A DNA stretch of 64,000 bases from Eledone cirrhosa (GCA_964016885.1 OZ024742.1:358141087-358205086); one strand, 5' to 3'; shown: positions 31,596-43,432, counted from the stretch's first letter. Made by a program: numbers and translations. The notes: generated by a model from the sequence alone, not told the origin.

Positions 31596-31597
<2 letters not shown>
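31507..31597 (-). repeat. RTE-B 3' tail, minus
   Basis: (ATC)n, TTTAACGTCCATCTTCCACG, CTTGCATGGGTTTGGATGGG, TTTTCCCACTTGAGGCAAGA: the last 90 bases of RTE-B in reverse. It is tail-to-tail with copy 3 across a 24-base TA spacer. Confidence 0.88.

Positions 31598-31651
<54 letters not shown>
31598..31651. repeat. (TA)n microsatellite
   Basis: Pure TA run between the reversed RTE-B tail and the Jockey/CR1-type element. Confidence 0.95.
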
Positions 31652-31657
<6 letters not shown>

Positions 31658-33676
31658 CAACTTGACTGCTATTTCATCACTAGAGATTAAAAAACATAAC
31701 CTCCAAAACAACATAATGTCCCTCATCAGCAATCAGAGAAGAGCTGAAGAGGCCTGGGCCATTGAGAAGATCAAACTCAATCCCAAAGTGTTCTTTTCAT
31801 TTGCAAAAAAACACAAAATCACTGGCTCTACTGTTGGCCCTCTAATTGATGAAAATGGCACTCTTCAAGACAATGCTAAAACCATGGGTGAGATACTGCA
31901 GAAACAATACTGCTCTGTTTCAGCAATCCTGATATGGCCGATCTGGGCTGTATCGGCGATGTTACTCCCCATTACACCTTATCGGACATAACGTTTGGCG
32001 CCCCTGATGTCTTAGCGGCAATAAAGGAAATCAAGCATAATTCAGCAGTAGGTCCCGATAGGTTCCCTGCTTGTGTCTTGAAGGCGCGTCAACACCAACT
32101 TGCATCTCCTCTTGCCAATCTGTGGCGGAACTCACTGGATGCTGGATATGTGCCAGAAAACCTTCTATCTCAGTCTGTTGTCCCAGTTTTCAAAAAGGGA
32201 AACAAATCCCTTGCCGTGAATTACCGTCCAATCTCACTCACTTCTCATATCATTAAGGTATTTGAGAGAGTGGTGAGATCGCGAATGACCCACTTCCTTG
32301 AGAGTAACAATATGCTGAACTCCAACCAGCATGGATTCCGTAATGGAAGGGATTGCCTGACGCAGCTATTGCATCACTTTGATGACATTTTGAGAGCCTT
32401 GGGAGAGGGTTCCAACACTGATGTTATCTACCTTGATTTCAGCAAGGCCTTTGACAGGGTTGATCATAACATTCTACTGAGAAAGCTGTCCAATATTGGT
32501 GTCACTGGAAAGCTGCTGCAGTGGATCAAGAGCTTCCTGTCAAATAGAACCCAACATGTTGTAGTTGAAGGAGTCAAATCCAGCCCAGCCAAAGTCAGTA
32601 GTGGGGTCCCACAAGGCACTGTGTTGGGCCCTCTTCTCTTCATCATCTATATTAATGACATCACTGACATCATCAAACACAGCAACATTAAAATTTTCGC
32701 TGATGATTCCAAGCTCCAAAAGGTCATCAATGGCGTGGATGACCGGATAAGCCTTCAGTCAGACCTACTGGCTGTTACCCAATGGGCGGAAAAGAACAAC
32801 ATGTTACTGAACGAAGACAAATTCGAACTGATCCACTTTGGAAAAGAGGATGCTGTGAAACTCCCGTACTCCCTTCCCTCCGGGGAAACTCTCGTGGCAT
32901 CTAACAACATCAGAGACTTGGGAGTAACCGTGGACAGCAACATAAGCTGGGCCACGCATATAAGCAGCAAAGTTGACATGGCCCGCAGAATGTGTTCCTG
33001 GATCCTCAGAACCTTCCAGTCGAGAGATTCCCACATCATTATCCTTCTCTTCTCTACTTTTGCCCGACCACACCTTGAATACTGTTGTCCACTGTGGTCT
33101 CCCCACACGAAACAAAGTATCATGAAACTTGAAGCTCCTCAAAGGGCAATCACGAAAAAGATAGATGGCATGTCAGACCTTGACTACTGGGGTCGACTAG
33201 AAAACCTGAAACTTTACTCACTCCAACGTCGCCGTGAGCGTTATATTATCTGCATGATGTGGAAAATGTTCCATCATCACTGCCCAAATGATGTTGGCAT
33301 CGCCTTCAAGATACACCCAAGGCTTGGGCCCCGTGCTATCCGTCCCATTCAAAAATCTAAATCGCAACTCATAACAACAATACGGCACAATTGTTTCACC
33401 TCAATCGGCCCTGCTCTCTTCAACATCACACCAGGACACGTCAAAACAGAAACTGACCACACAAAATTCAAGAAGTCTTTGGACAAATTCCTCCAAGTAA
33501 TCCCGGACAAACCACCCACACCCGGATATGTCTCCGCAAACAGTAATTCTCTTCTCGAATGGGCCATGGTGCCCAAATCCTGAATTGAAAGACTTCGCCA
33601 GGTGGTGCTATTAAGTTAGACATGGCCTGGGCCAATACTGGCCAAAACATTTCAAAGTTATTCAAAGTTAAAGTTA

Positions 33677-33680
<4 letters not shown>
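31652..33680 (+). pseudogene. Jockey/CR1-group LINE reverse transcriptase, near-intact
   Basis: Codes for a linker (RAEEAWAIEKIKLNPKVFF, FAKKHKITGSTVGPLIDEN) and a complete RT: HNSAVGPDRFPACVLK, VVPVFKKGNK, NYRPISLTS, QHGFRNGRDCLTQLL, LDFSKAFDRVDHNILLRKL, SGVPQGTVLGPLLFIIYIN and the catalytic FADDSKL, plus a full C-terminal domain to a stop at 33583 (549 codons open from 31934). One 1-base loss near 31919 (a T missing before CAGCAATCC) separates the linker from the RT. The endonuclease is missing, so the copy is 5'-truncated at the TA tract. The 3' UTR is only about 90 bases and ends TTCAAAGTTATTCAAAGTTA. This clade is distinct from the RTE copies around it. Confidence 0.92.
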
Positions 33681-34100
<420 letters not shown>

Positions 34101-34425
34101 GGCTTAGTGGTTAGACGATTGACCTTGCAATCGGGAGGGCGTGAGTTCAATTCTCAGACCGAGTGATGTGTTGTGTCCTTGAACAAGACACTTTATTTCA
34201 CATTGCTCCAGTTTACTCACCTGTAGAAATGAGATAATAGGGACAGGGGTCCATATCATTCCACTGTAAAAGAGGACGTATAGGCGCCACGGAAAAAAAA
34301 CACCCAGTCCTCACTGTAAATGTGGTTGGTGTTACGAAGCTGTAGAAATCAAGCCAGAATCAGTTCCCATCCCACCCTTGCAAGCAGGGAAAAGTGGACG
34401 TAAAATGATGATGATGATGATATAC
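34101..34425 (+). repeat. SINE S2, plus
   Basis: GGCTTAGTGGTTAGACGATT, GTGAGTTCAATTCTCAGACC, AAGACACTTTATTTCACATT, CACTGTAAATGTGGTTGGTG, TCCCACCCTTGCAAGCAGGG, AAAAGTGGACGTAAAATGAT. It starts exactly at the TA tract and lacks the first bases GGAGGCACAT. Confidence 0.9.
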
Positions 34426-34461
34426 ATATATATATATACATATATATATATACATATATAC

Positions 34462-34494
<33 letters not shown>

Positions 34495-34505
34495 AATATA
34501 AATAA
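34418..34505. repeat. (TA)n with ACATATA units
   Basis: Simple repeat following the S2 tail. Confidence 0.9.
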
Positions 34506-34516
34506 GTCTTGTTACA

Positions 34517-34964
34517 GGGGACTAATCCCAGAATTTGTCTCCTATTATTGATGGTCGCTTGTTCAGTTTTCTTCTACGAAATGTAACGTAAATATTTCAT
34601 TTTCTTCTCAACTCTCCACATTCGGTTCATTCATCTATATATCTTACAATCCCCCAGAATCAAAAAATCGTATTCAAAATTGGCTTTCTATAATTCTGTT
34701 CTGTCTCACCGTTGTTCTAAAAATAATTCTGCTCCTCGCAGGGGACTAAACCCAGAATTTGTCTCCTATTATTAATGGTCGCTTGTTCAGTTTTCTTCTA
34801 CGAAATGTAACGTAAATATTTCATTTTCTTCTCAACTCTCCACATTCGGTTCATTCATCTATATATCTTACAATCCCCCAGAATCAAAAAATCGTATTCA
34901 AAATTGACTTTCTATAATTCTGTTCTGTCTCACCGTTGTTCTAAAAATAATTCTGCTCCTCGCA
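34517..34964. repeat. tandem duplication of a 224-bp unit
   Basis: Units 34517-34740 and 34741-34964 differ at about three positions. Each starts GGGGACTAA and ends AATTCTGCTCCTCGCA. The duplication lies directly upstream of the long RTE-B copy 4 and could be its 5' region or flanking DNA. Confidence 0.93.
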
Positions 34965-35039
34965 AACTACCCCATACCCCTCCCTCCCCCACTCTCCACC
35001 TTATTATTTGGATCAATCACAAATAAACGACCTATGCTA

Positions 35040-38000
35040 GCAATTCTGGTTGCTTTTTCGATATGATGGGTGAACTAGGGAATTTCTGGAGAGTCAGAAG
35101 AATCTGGACACCCGAAGACAATGCAAAAGATAACGACAAATTCACCTCATGCTGCCGGACGAAAGGGCAAAGCCCCACCCTCTTTGTTGCGGCCGCGGAT
35201 GGCCAACATAACCCCAACCCCATCAACCTCACCCCTCCCTGCACCCCACCCACCGTACGCAATCCAAAATTTCAGAGTTGGTACCATGAATGTAGGGACC
35301 TTAAAAGGCCGCTCAAACGAGGTTGTAGAAATGCTTGAACGTAAGGAGGTTGATGTCTGCTGCATCCAAGAGACCAGGTGGAGGGGCCGGTCAGCTAGAT
35401 TCATTGTGGGTAAAAAACGATGCTATAAGCTTTTCTGGGTGGGAAATGACAATGGGCTGGGTGGGGTAGGAATCATGTTAGCAGAAAAATGGGTGGATAA
35501 GATAATAGACGTAAATAGAGTAAACGACAGAATAATTAAAATAAGACTTGTTCAAAATAGAACTACTGTGACGATAATATCTGCGTACGCGCCCCAATCC
35601 GGACTGCCTAGCGCTATAAAAGACACTTTCTATGAGACAATGATGCTCACTACCTCCCAAATAACCGACAGTGACTAGATAATTATTGCTGGCGACCTAA
35701 ATGGTCACGTTGGACAAACATTGTGACGGCTATGATGAAATCCATGGAGGCTATGGGTTTGGTACTAGAAATGAGGAAGGCTCCAGAATCCTGGAATTCT
35801 GTGACGCAAATAACCTAACAATCTGTAACACTAACTTAAAAAAACGAGACAATCACTTGATCACCTACAGATCAGGGGAACATACCAGCCAGGTAGATTA
35901 TATCCTTACCAGAAGACGTGACAGAGTGACTGTTGTAAACACTAAATCCTTCCCCCATGAAGATTGCACCTCCCAACATAGACTGATAATTAGCGACCTC
36001 ATAGTCAGGACGAGACGTACTCGACAGCAGAAGAGGACTATCCTCAGGAGAAAAATGTGGAAGCTAAAGGACCCCACAGCCAGAAATAAATTTCAAAGCA
36101 TATTACTTGATGCTTTCGACAGTAAGGAAGAGCATTTAGAGTCGGACAATATAGAGGGACAGTGGGAATTCCTGAAAGCAAACCTGCTGATGGCGGTAGA
36201 CGAAGTCTGTGGCCGGAGCAAGCCTATAGGCAGGAGGAGAGTAACATGGTGGTGGAACAGTAAGGTGGAGGAGTCGATTAAGGCCAAAAAGCAGGCTTGG
36301 AAAGTATGGGGGAAGTAGAGAAGACTATCAAGTGGCCAGGAGGGAAGCTGGAAGACAAGTGTACTTCGCATGAAGGGAAGCAGAGGAAAGAAAGTTCAAG
36401 CATGTTCTACAACGCGAGGAATAAAAACGTGAGGTGTTCAGGATTGCTAGGGAATGTGTCAAGGAAAACCGTGATATTGTTGGGGAGAAGTGTGTACTAA
36501 ATGATGATGGCGTACTCGCCATCACTGACGCTGATAAGAAGGTCACTTGGAAGTGTCACTACGAGAGGCTACTAAATGAGGAGAATAAATGGGAGAAGGA
36601 TAGTCTCCCCCAGATCGATCCAATAGAGGGACCAGCAGTGTTAGTTGAAGGTAGTATAATAAGTAAAGCAATCAAAGATATGAAGACGGGTAAGGCGGCT
36701 GGGCCTTCGGAAATAGTTGCTGAGATGCTGAAGGGCTCTGGAACGGTGGGACACACCATGGTCACCCGGATAGTAAACCAAGTCATACAGAATGGGGCTG
36801 TTCCGAAGGACTGGCATAGCAGCATCATCATTAACTGTTACAAGGGTAAAGGAGATGCCCTATATAGGTGTAACTATAGAGGCATTAAATTAATCGACCA
36901 GGTCATGAAGGTCACGGAAAAAGTAATAGTGCAACTAATCAGAGAGAGAATCGATCTAGATGAAATACAGTTCGGGTTTGTCAGGCAAAAGTACCACAGA
37001 CGCTCTTTTCATTGTACGACAACTACAGGAGAAATACCTAGCTAAAAGTAAACCCCTATACTTGGCCTTTGTCGACTTGGAGAAAGCCTTCGACAGAGGC
37101 CCCCGTTCCATTATCTGGTGGGCTCTTAGAAAACTATGTGTTGACGAATGGCTTGTGAGAGCTATACAAGCCATGTATAAAGAAACAGTGAGCAAGGTTA
37201 GAATTAACAACGAATATAGTGAAGAGTTTAGCGTAAAAGTTGGTGTCCATCAGGGCTCTGTTCTTAGCCCCCTACTATTTATTATTGCCCTTCAGGCTAT
37301 AACAGAGGAGTTCAAGACCGGCGCCCATGGGAACTCCTATACGCAGATGATCTAACGCTCATAGCTGAATCAATGGCCGAGCTAGAGAAGAAATTCCAAA
37401 AATGGAAGCACGGCCTAGAATCAAAAGGCCTTAAAATTAACCTGGCTAAGACTAAAGTTCTAGTTTGTAGGAAAGAAAATAAGGCGCCCGTCCCTTCCGG
37501 GAAATGGCCATGCTCAGTGTGTAGGAAAGGCGTAGGTAGAAACTCCATTTTATGTCCCAAATGCAAAGTATGGGTGCAAAAAAGATGTAGTGGGATCACA
37601 GGTAAGCTAACTAAGAACACAGATTTTACATGTGGCCGGTGCTCTGGTGCAATAAGTAGCAGCAAGTGCCCACAAAATACTAGCTCTTTCAATTGCGCAG
37701 AGGGTTCTATAGAAATAGTGGACAGCTTCCGTTACCTGGGTGACAAAATCAGCAGTGGGGGAGGGTGCTCTGAAAGTACAGTAGCTAGAGTCAGAACTGG
37801 ATGGAAAAAGTTCAGAGAGCTTATACCACTATTAGCCGCTAAAGGGTTCTCCCTAAAAATGAAAGGCAGGTTGTATGATGCCTGCATACGAACAGCAATG
37901 TTGCATGGCAGTGAGACCTGGGCATTGTGTGCAGAGGATATACGCAGACTAGAGAGGAACGAAGCCTGCATGCTCCGCTGGATGTGTAATAGTAATATAC

Positions 38001-38914
38001 GCGAACGGCAAAGCATAAACGAACTAAGGAAAAAATTAGAAATAAGAGGGATCAGATGTTGTTTACTCGAGAGAAGGCTACGTTGGTGTGGTCACGTGAT
38101 GCGCATGAAAGACGACAGCTGTATAGCAAAGTGCAGGGCAATAAAGATAGACGGTAGCCACGGAGTAGGCAGACCCAGAAAAACCTGGGACGAGCTGATA
38201 AATTCCGACCTCACACACTTACACCTCTCCAAGACAATATCACTGGACCGAGACCTTTGGCGGTACTCAGTAATAGAGAAGACCCGCCTTACCTAAATAC
38301 AAAGTAAAACCTACTACAGTCAGTAGGCATCTCTAACAAAATACACCCCCGTCCCACCACCTCCGCCCATCCACACCGCCCCTTTCAATGTAAAGTTATG
38401 TTGGTGCCACAAAATCCAGGCCGAAACAAATGAGATCGTGTAGGTGTCACGACAAAAAAACACACAGTCCACGCTGTAAATGTGGCCGTGTAGACAACAC
38501 GGTAAAAACCTCCCAGCCCCACACTGTAAATGTGGTTGGTGTTAGGAAGGGCATCCAGCTGTAGAAAACCCGCCAGACAGTCCACGCTGTAATGTGGCCG
38601 TGTAGGCAACACGGTAAAAACCTCCCAGCCCACACTGTAAATGTGGTTGGTGTTAGGAAGGGCATCCAGCTGTAGAAAACCCGCCAGACAGTCCACGCTG
38701 TAATGTGGCCGTGTAGGAAACACGGTAAAAACCTCCCAGCCCACACTGTAAATGTGGTTGGTGTTAGGAAGGGCATCCAACTGTAGAAAACCCGCCAACA
38801 GTCCTATGCGAGCAAGACAACCACTCTTGCCTCAAGTGGGAAAACTTCCGTCCAAACCCATGCAAGCGTGGAACATGGACGTTAAACGATGATGATGATG
38901 ATGATGATGATGAT
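35040..38914 (+). pseudogene. RTE-B LINE, nearly full length, copy 4
   Basis: Encodes in order an AP-like endonuclease (VGTMNVGTLKGRSNEVVEM, VDVCCIQETRWRGRS, AGDLNGHVGQ), a linker, RT (GKAAGPSEIVAEMLKGSG, NYRGIKL, KAFDRGPRSIIWW, GVHQGSVLSPLLFII, YADD), a Cys-rich finger (CSVCRKGVGRNSILCPKC) and the C-terminal domain ending at 38296. Lesions: amber TAG at 35676-35678 before IIIAGDLNG, an extra A near 35711 (frameshift), a deletion near 36305, a 2-base loss near 36983 and a 1-base loss near 37322. The finger's expected His is Gln (WVQKRC). The 3' UTR holds three tandem ~111-bp units and ends in (GATGAT)n. Endonuclease start chosen by homology to 40338. Confidence 0.92.
38465..38798 (+). repeat. 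three tandem ~111-bp units in RTE-B 3' UTR
   Basis: Units start CAGTCCACGCTGTAA at 38465, 38578 and 38689 (113, 111 and 110 bp), each with GTGGCCGTGTAG, GTAAAAACCTCCCAGCC and GGTTGGTGTTAGGAAGGGCA. Copy 3 at 31 kb has one unit. Confidence 0.95.
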
Positions 38915-38993
38915 ATATATATAGGCGCATATTTAAACACAGCAACAACAACAACTACAACAACAACAGCAACTACAACAACATATATATATA

Positions 38994-39042
<49 letters not shown>

Positions 39043-39050
39043 ATCACTGA
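38915..39050. repeat. (CAA)n and (TA)n microsatellites
   Basis: AACAACAACTACAACAACAA words followed by long TA. Confidence 0.9.
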
Positions 39051-39134
39051 CCTGTTGCTAAACTCCTTTCTCTGTGTTGAATGTGTGTGTGTACATATAT
39101 ATATATATTGTGCGTGTATATATATATACATATA

Positions 39135-39389
39135 CAAACAGTGAAAACAATGAAATTAAACAAAAAACGGTTAATTTATAATAAATCTCATTATTTTACG
39201 ATCGTTTCTAGGGAGTAGTTCCTCGTGTGTTCATTCTATTATTGATCTATGTAAAATACATTACAAATTATCATAGTAAGAAATATACATATGTCTTCTC
39301 TACCCGCCGTCTTCAGAAACGATTGTAAAATAATGAGATTTACTATGAATTAACCGTTTTTTGTTTAATTTCATTGTTTTCCCTATTTG
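39135..39389. mobile_element. 255-bp element with ~75-bp terminal inverted repeats
   Basis: The left arm 39135-39209 (AAAACAATGAAATTAAACAA, AAAACGGTTAATTTATAATA, AATCTCATTATTTTACGATC, GTTTCT) is matched by the reverse complement of 39315-39389 with about six differences. The 105-bp middle is non-coding. On the minus strand CTGAAGA (39310-39316) and GAAACGATCGTA (39197-39208) resemble hammerhead boxes. Class unknown; MITE or ribozyme-bearing foldback. Confidence 0.82.
39197..39316 (-). ncRNA. hammerhead-like candidate in the TIR element
   Basis: CTGAAGA fits CUGANGA; 101 bases later GAAA is followed by CGATCG and TA, giving a palindromic ACGATCGU stem III and a UA cleavage site. Possible stem II: GGGTAG against CTACTCCC. 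Stem I next to the core is only about 4 bp, although the outer arms pair strongly. Confidence 0.35.
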
Positions 39390-39569
39390 TATTTTTGACT
39401 CTGTATCCAATGAATTATATCGTTGAAATTTTGTATTTTAAACTTTGCTTCACGACATCTTCTACATACGGATTGCATTGAGTTCTTCATACAGCTTAGA
39501 CCCTAGCACTAATTGGTGGATTTATCTGTGTATATATATATATATCTCAGTCGATGGGACCAGATTTCA

Positions 39570-39790
39570 ACACAGCAGCAACAACTGCAACGACAACAGC
39601 AACTACAACAACAACAACAACTGCAACAACACCATTGTCTGCAGTAGCAGCATCAGTGAAATGAACAACAACAACGCAGCAGCAGCAACAACAACAATAA
39701 CTGCCATCACCATCACTGACACCAACCACCACCACCACCATCACCATCACTGACACCATCCACCACCACCACCATCACCATCACCAGTGA
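39570..39790. repeat. (CAA)n, (CAG)n and (CAC/CAT)n microsatellites
   Basis: CAGCAGCAACAACTGC, ACAACAACAACAACTG and CACCACCACCACCATCAC runs. The overlapping N-rich and H-rich frame is a repeat translation. Confidence 0.9.
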
Positions 39791-40144
39791 TCAGGCCTTA
39801 AGAAGAAGAAAACAACTATAATACTAAATAACTATTCTGTTCTTGGCACGGGGCAGCGATTGTCCCAGCGCATTGCTGGTGCCTTGTTTTGGGCCCGGAG
39901 CGTGGAGGGCCATTGCTCTATGCTGTAAAGCAAACAATTATTATTATTATATAGAAACTGAACTGTAAAAGTCAACAGTTGACATGATCTTGTATCAGTA
40001 CTGATGGTAATATATGTATGTGTGTGTGTGTGTGTGAGTGACATGTGTGTGTTTGTATGCATGAATGTTGGTGTGTGAGTGAGTTTGTCTGTGTGCCGTA
40101 AGTGTCAATAAGTAGTGTTTTTTTTTGTTTGTTTTTTTGTTATG
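39791..40144. other. no gene; (GT)n at 40015-40055
   Basis: Unassigned sequence with a GTGTGTGTGT run and a T-run near 40118. Confidence 0.5.
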
Positions 40145-43100
40145 ACCATGCTGTAAAATGGAGGGGTAGAGAGCGTCCATGAGTCCAGTAAGACTTCCCC
40201 TCTAGTGCTGGTGGCATGAATAAAAGCACCCAATCCATGCTGTAAAGTGGCGCAGGTGTTAGGAAGGGCATCCAACCAGTGTATCAATGCCAAAACAATT
40301 ATGAGCACAGCAATAAATATATAGAAACAACGAAAATATGAAGACATCGCATCACAGAGTTGCAACACTTAATGTTGGTACTCTCACAGGTAGATCTCGT
40401 GAAATACCGGAGATGCTGGAGAGAAGGCAGGTGGATGTGTGCTGCGTGCAAGAGGTGAGATGGAGAGGTGCCTCTGCGAGACTAGTCCCAGGCAAACATC
40501 TTAGCTATAAGCTTTTCTGGGTAGGTAAGGATGATGGGTTAGGGGGAGTAGGCATCTTCAGGGCTGAGAAATGGATCAATAAGACAATAGAGGTAGTTCG
40601 AGTTAATAATCGAATAATTAAGCTTAGATTAGTTGTAGGCAGGAAACTACTGACAATCATCTCTGCCTAAGCTGCCAAGCAGGCCTAGGCAAAGAAGAGA
40701 AAGACTGCTTTTACAAGCAACTTTTACAAACAGCCGCAATGACAGAGGACGGAGACATCGTTATGCTATCAGGGGACTTCAATGGTCATGTTGGACAGCT
40801 CCAGGATTGTTAGACTGGCGTACATGGTTCATGGTTACGGCTCAAGAAATGAAGAAGGAGTGAGACTTCTTGAATTTTATGATGCAAGTACACTGACTAT
40901 TTGCAACACTAACTTCCAGAAACCTGCCAACCACCTAATAACCTATAAATCAGGTGAGCATATAAGCCAGATTGACTTCTTACTAGTTAGGCAGCGGGAC
41001 AGGCAGATGGTGTCAAAAACCAAGGCATACCCTGGGGAAGGTTGTACCCACAGCATAGGTTAGTCGTTAGTAATATCTCAGTAAGGAAGAGATGGAAAGT
41101 GACATACAGGAAGGTGTGGAGAAGAAAGGTCTGGAAGCTAAAAGACCTTTCACTAAAATACAAATTTAGGAAAGCCCTTCAAGATGTGTATGACGAAAAA
41201 GAAGACGATTTAGAGTCGTATGACATAGATAATAACTGGAATTTCTTACGTAACAACTTACTGCAGGCTACTAATGAAACTTGTGGCTGGAGCAGAGCTC
41301 CAACCAGACAGAGAGTGTCCTTGTGGTGGAACAGCACATTAGATAGGGCCGTTAGAGACAAAAGACTAGCATGGAAGGTTTGGAAAAAGGGTGGGAGTAG
41401 AGAAGGATATACAGCTGCTAAGAGAGAAGCTAGACGTCAGGTGTACTTAGCACGCAGGGAGGCTGAGAGTAGGAGGTTTGTCAATGTTCCGCGATGGGAA
41501 GATCAGAGGTGTGCGGTGTTCCACATTGCAAGGCAGTGTGTCAATGCAAATCAGGATGTTGTTGGAGACAAATGTGTCCGGAATGATGCCGGTGTACTTA
41601 GTGTCACGAATGATCAGAAAAAGGAGGCCTGGAAATGTCATTATGAGAGACTGATGAATGTGGAAAACGAATGGGAGAGAGAGAAATTACCCTCAGTAGA
41701 TCCGACAGAGGGACCAGCTATTGAGATTGACGAATATAGGGTCCAAGAGGCGATTAAAGAAATGAAAAATGGTAAGGCTGCTGGACCGTCAGGGATAGTT
41801 GCTGAGATGCTGAAGGCATCAGGGGACGTAGGCACTAAACTGGTTGCACGTATCATCAATCAGGCTATATATGGTGCTGTCATACCCAAAGACTGGGCAG
41901 CAGTATTCTCATAAATTGCTACAAAGGTAAAGGGGATGCTCTGGAGAGGAGCAATTATAGGGGTATAAAACTGATGATCAGGTTATGAAAGTGGCAGAAA
42001 GGATATTAGCAAAACTAACTAGAGAAAGGGTCAAACTAGATGAGATGCAGTTTGGTTTTGTGCCTGGGAAAAGTACAACAGATGCCCTCTTCTTGGTGAG
42101 ACAATTACAAGAGAGGTTCTTAGAGAAGAATAAGCCACTGTACTTAGTCTTTGTTGACCTAGAGAAGGCCTTTGATAGGGTACCCCGATCTGTCATCTGG
42201 TGGCCCTTAAGGAAAGTAGGAGTTGAGGAATGGCTTGTGAGGACAGTGCAAACTTTGTACAGAGGTGCTGTCAGTAAAGTGAGGGTAGGAATGGAGTTTA
42301 GTGAGGGAGGATTCCAGATACAAGTAGGAGTACATCATGGTTCAGTCCTCAGCCCGCTCTTGTTCATTATAGCCTTCCAAGCCATAACAGAGGAGTTTAA
42401 GACTGGCTGTCCATGAGAACTTCTCTATGCTGACCATCTGGTTCTTATAGCAGTATCAGTAGAGGAGCTAGAGAATAAATTCTGGCTATGGAAATAGCAG
42501 TTGGAAGCAAGTGGACTGAGAGTGAACCTAGCTAAGACAAAAGTGTTGATGAGTAGAAAAGAGGACAAAACTCTGATTCCATCAGGCCTTGTTCGATATG
42601 CAGAAAAGAAACTGGCATAAATTCTATAAAATGCACACAATGCAGATCCTGGATACACAAGAAATGTAGTGGTATAGCGGGAAAACTAACAGGTAGGGAG
42701 AAATACGTATGCAGTAGATGTACAGGGAAATTAGACAGTAGAAGTCGCATTGATAGACACATTTTTCAAATGCAGGTGGGTGCTATAGAAGTGGTGGATA
42801 GTTTCCGGTACCTAGGAGATCAGATTAACATGGGAGGGGGGGGGGGTTCTGAGGCCATAGTATCTAGAATAAGGATGGGTTGGAAGAAGTTTAGTGAGCT
42901 GCTTCCTCTGCTGACGAAAAAGGGTTTCTCTCTGCGTACGAAAGGCCAGATATATGATGCCTGTGTGAGGAGCGCGATGCTGCATGGTAGAGAGACATGG
43001 GCAGCAACTGCAGAGGATATGCGAAGGCTGGAGAGAAATGAGGTAAGCATGCTCCGTTGGATGTGCAATGTCAATGTGCGTGAATGACCGAGCATGGATG

Positions 43101-43413
43101 TGTTGAGAGAGAAACTGTGTCTGAGAGGGATAGAATGTAGTGTGCGAGAGAGGAGACAGCGGTGGTATGGATATGTGATGTGCATGAAGGATGACCAATG
43201 GGTGAAGAAGTGCCAGGAAATGCCAGTTGAAGGAAGACATGGTAGAGGTAGACCACAAAAAACATGGGCGGAGGTGGTGAGAACAAACCTCAGATTGCTG
43301 AAGCTCACGGTGGAGATGAGGAAGGACCGTGACAAGTGGAGAGATGCTGTGCTGAATAAGACCCATCCTACCCTTGCAAGCAGGGAAAAGCGGACATAAA
43401 ATGATGATGATGA
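40145..43413 (+). pseudogene. RTE-A LINE, nearly full length
   Basis: Endonuclease from ATG at 40338 (VATLNVGTLTGRSREIPEM, VDVCCVQEVRWRGASARLV, then LSGDFNGHVG). Linker and RT follow: GKAAGPSGIVAEMLKASG, AVIPKDWA, STTDALFLVRQL, KAFDRVPRSVIWW and GVHHGSVLSPLLFIIAFQA. The catalytic box reads YADH (CAT at 42435-42437) instead of YADD. Then a Cys finger (CTQCRSWIHKKCSGIAG) and the C-terminal domain ending at 43399. Lesions: TAA at about 40669 plus frame changes near 40670, 40800, 41040, 41900 and 42590, TGA at 42414, TAG in ENKFWLWK*Q, and TGA at 43085. The 5' region (40145-40337) has CATGCTGTAAAGTGGCG and GTTAGGAAGGGCATCCAACC, modules otherwise found in the 3' UTRs. Ends CCTTGCAAGCAGGGAAAAGC plus (GATGAT)n. 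Confidence 0.92.
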
Positions 43414-43432
43414 TGATATACATATATATATA

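Noticed and set aside
38465..38798. CRISPR-like regular repeats
   Set aside because: The ~111-bp units are contiguous tandem repeats in a LINE 3' UTR, without spacers, in a eukaryotic genome.
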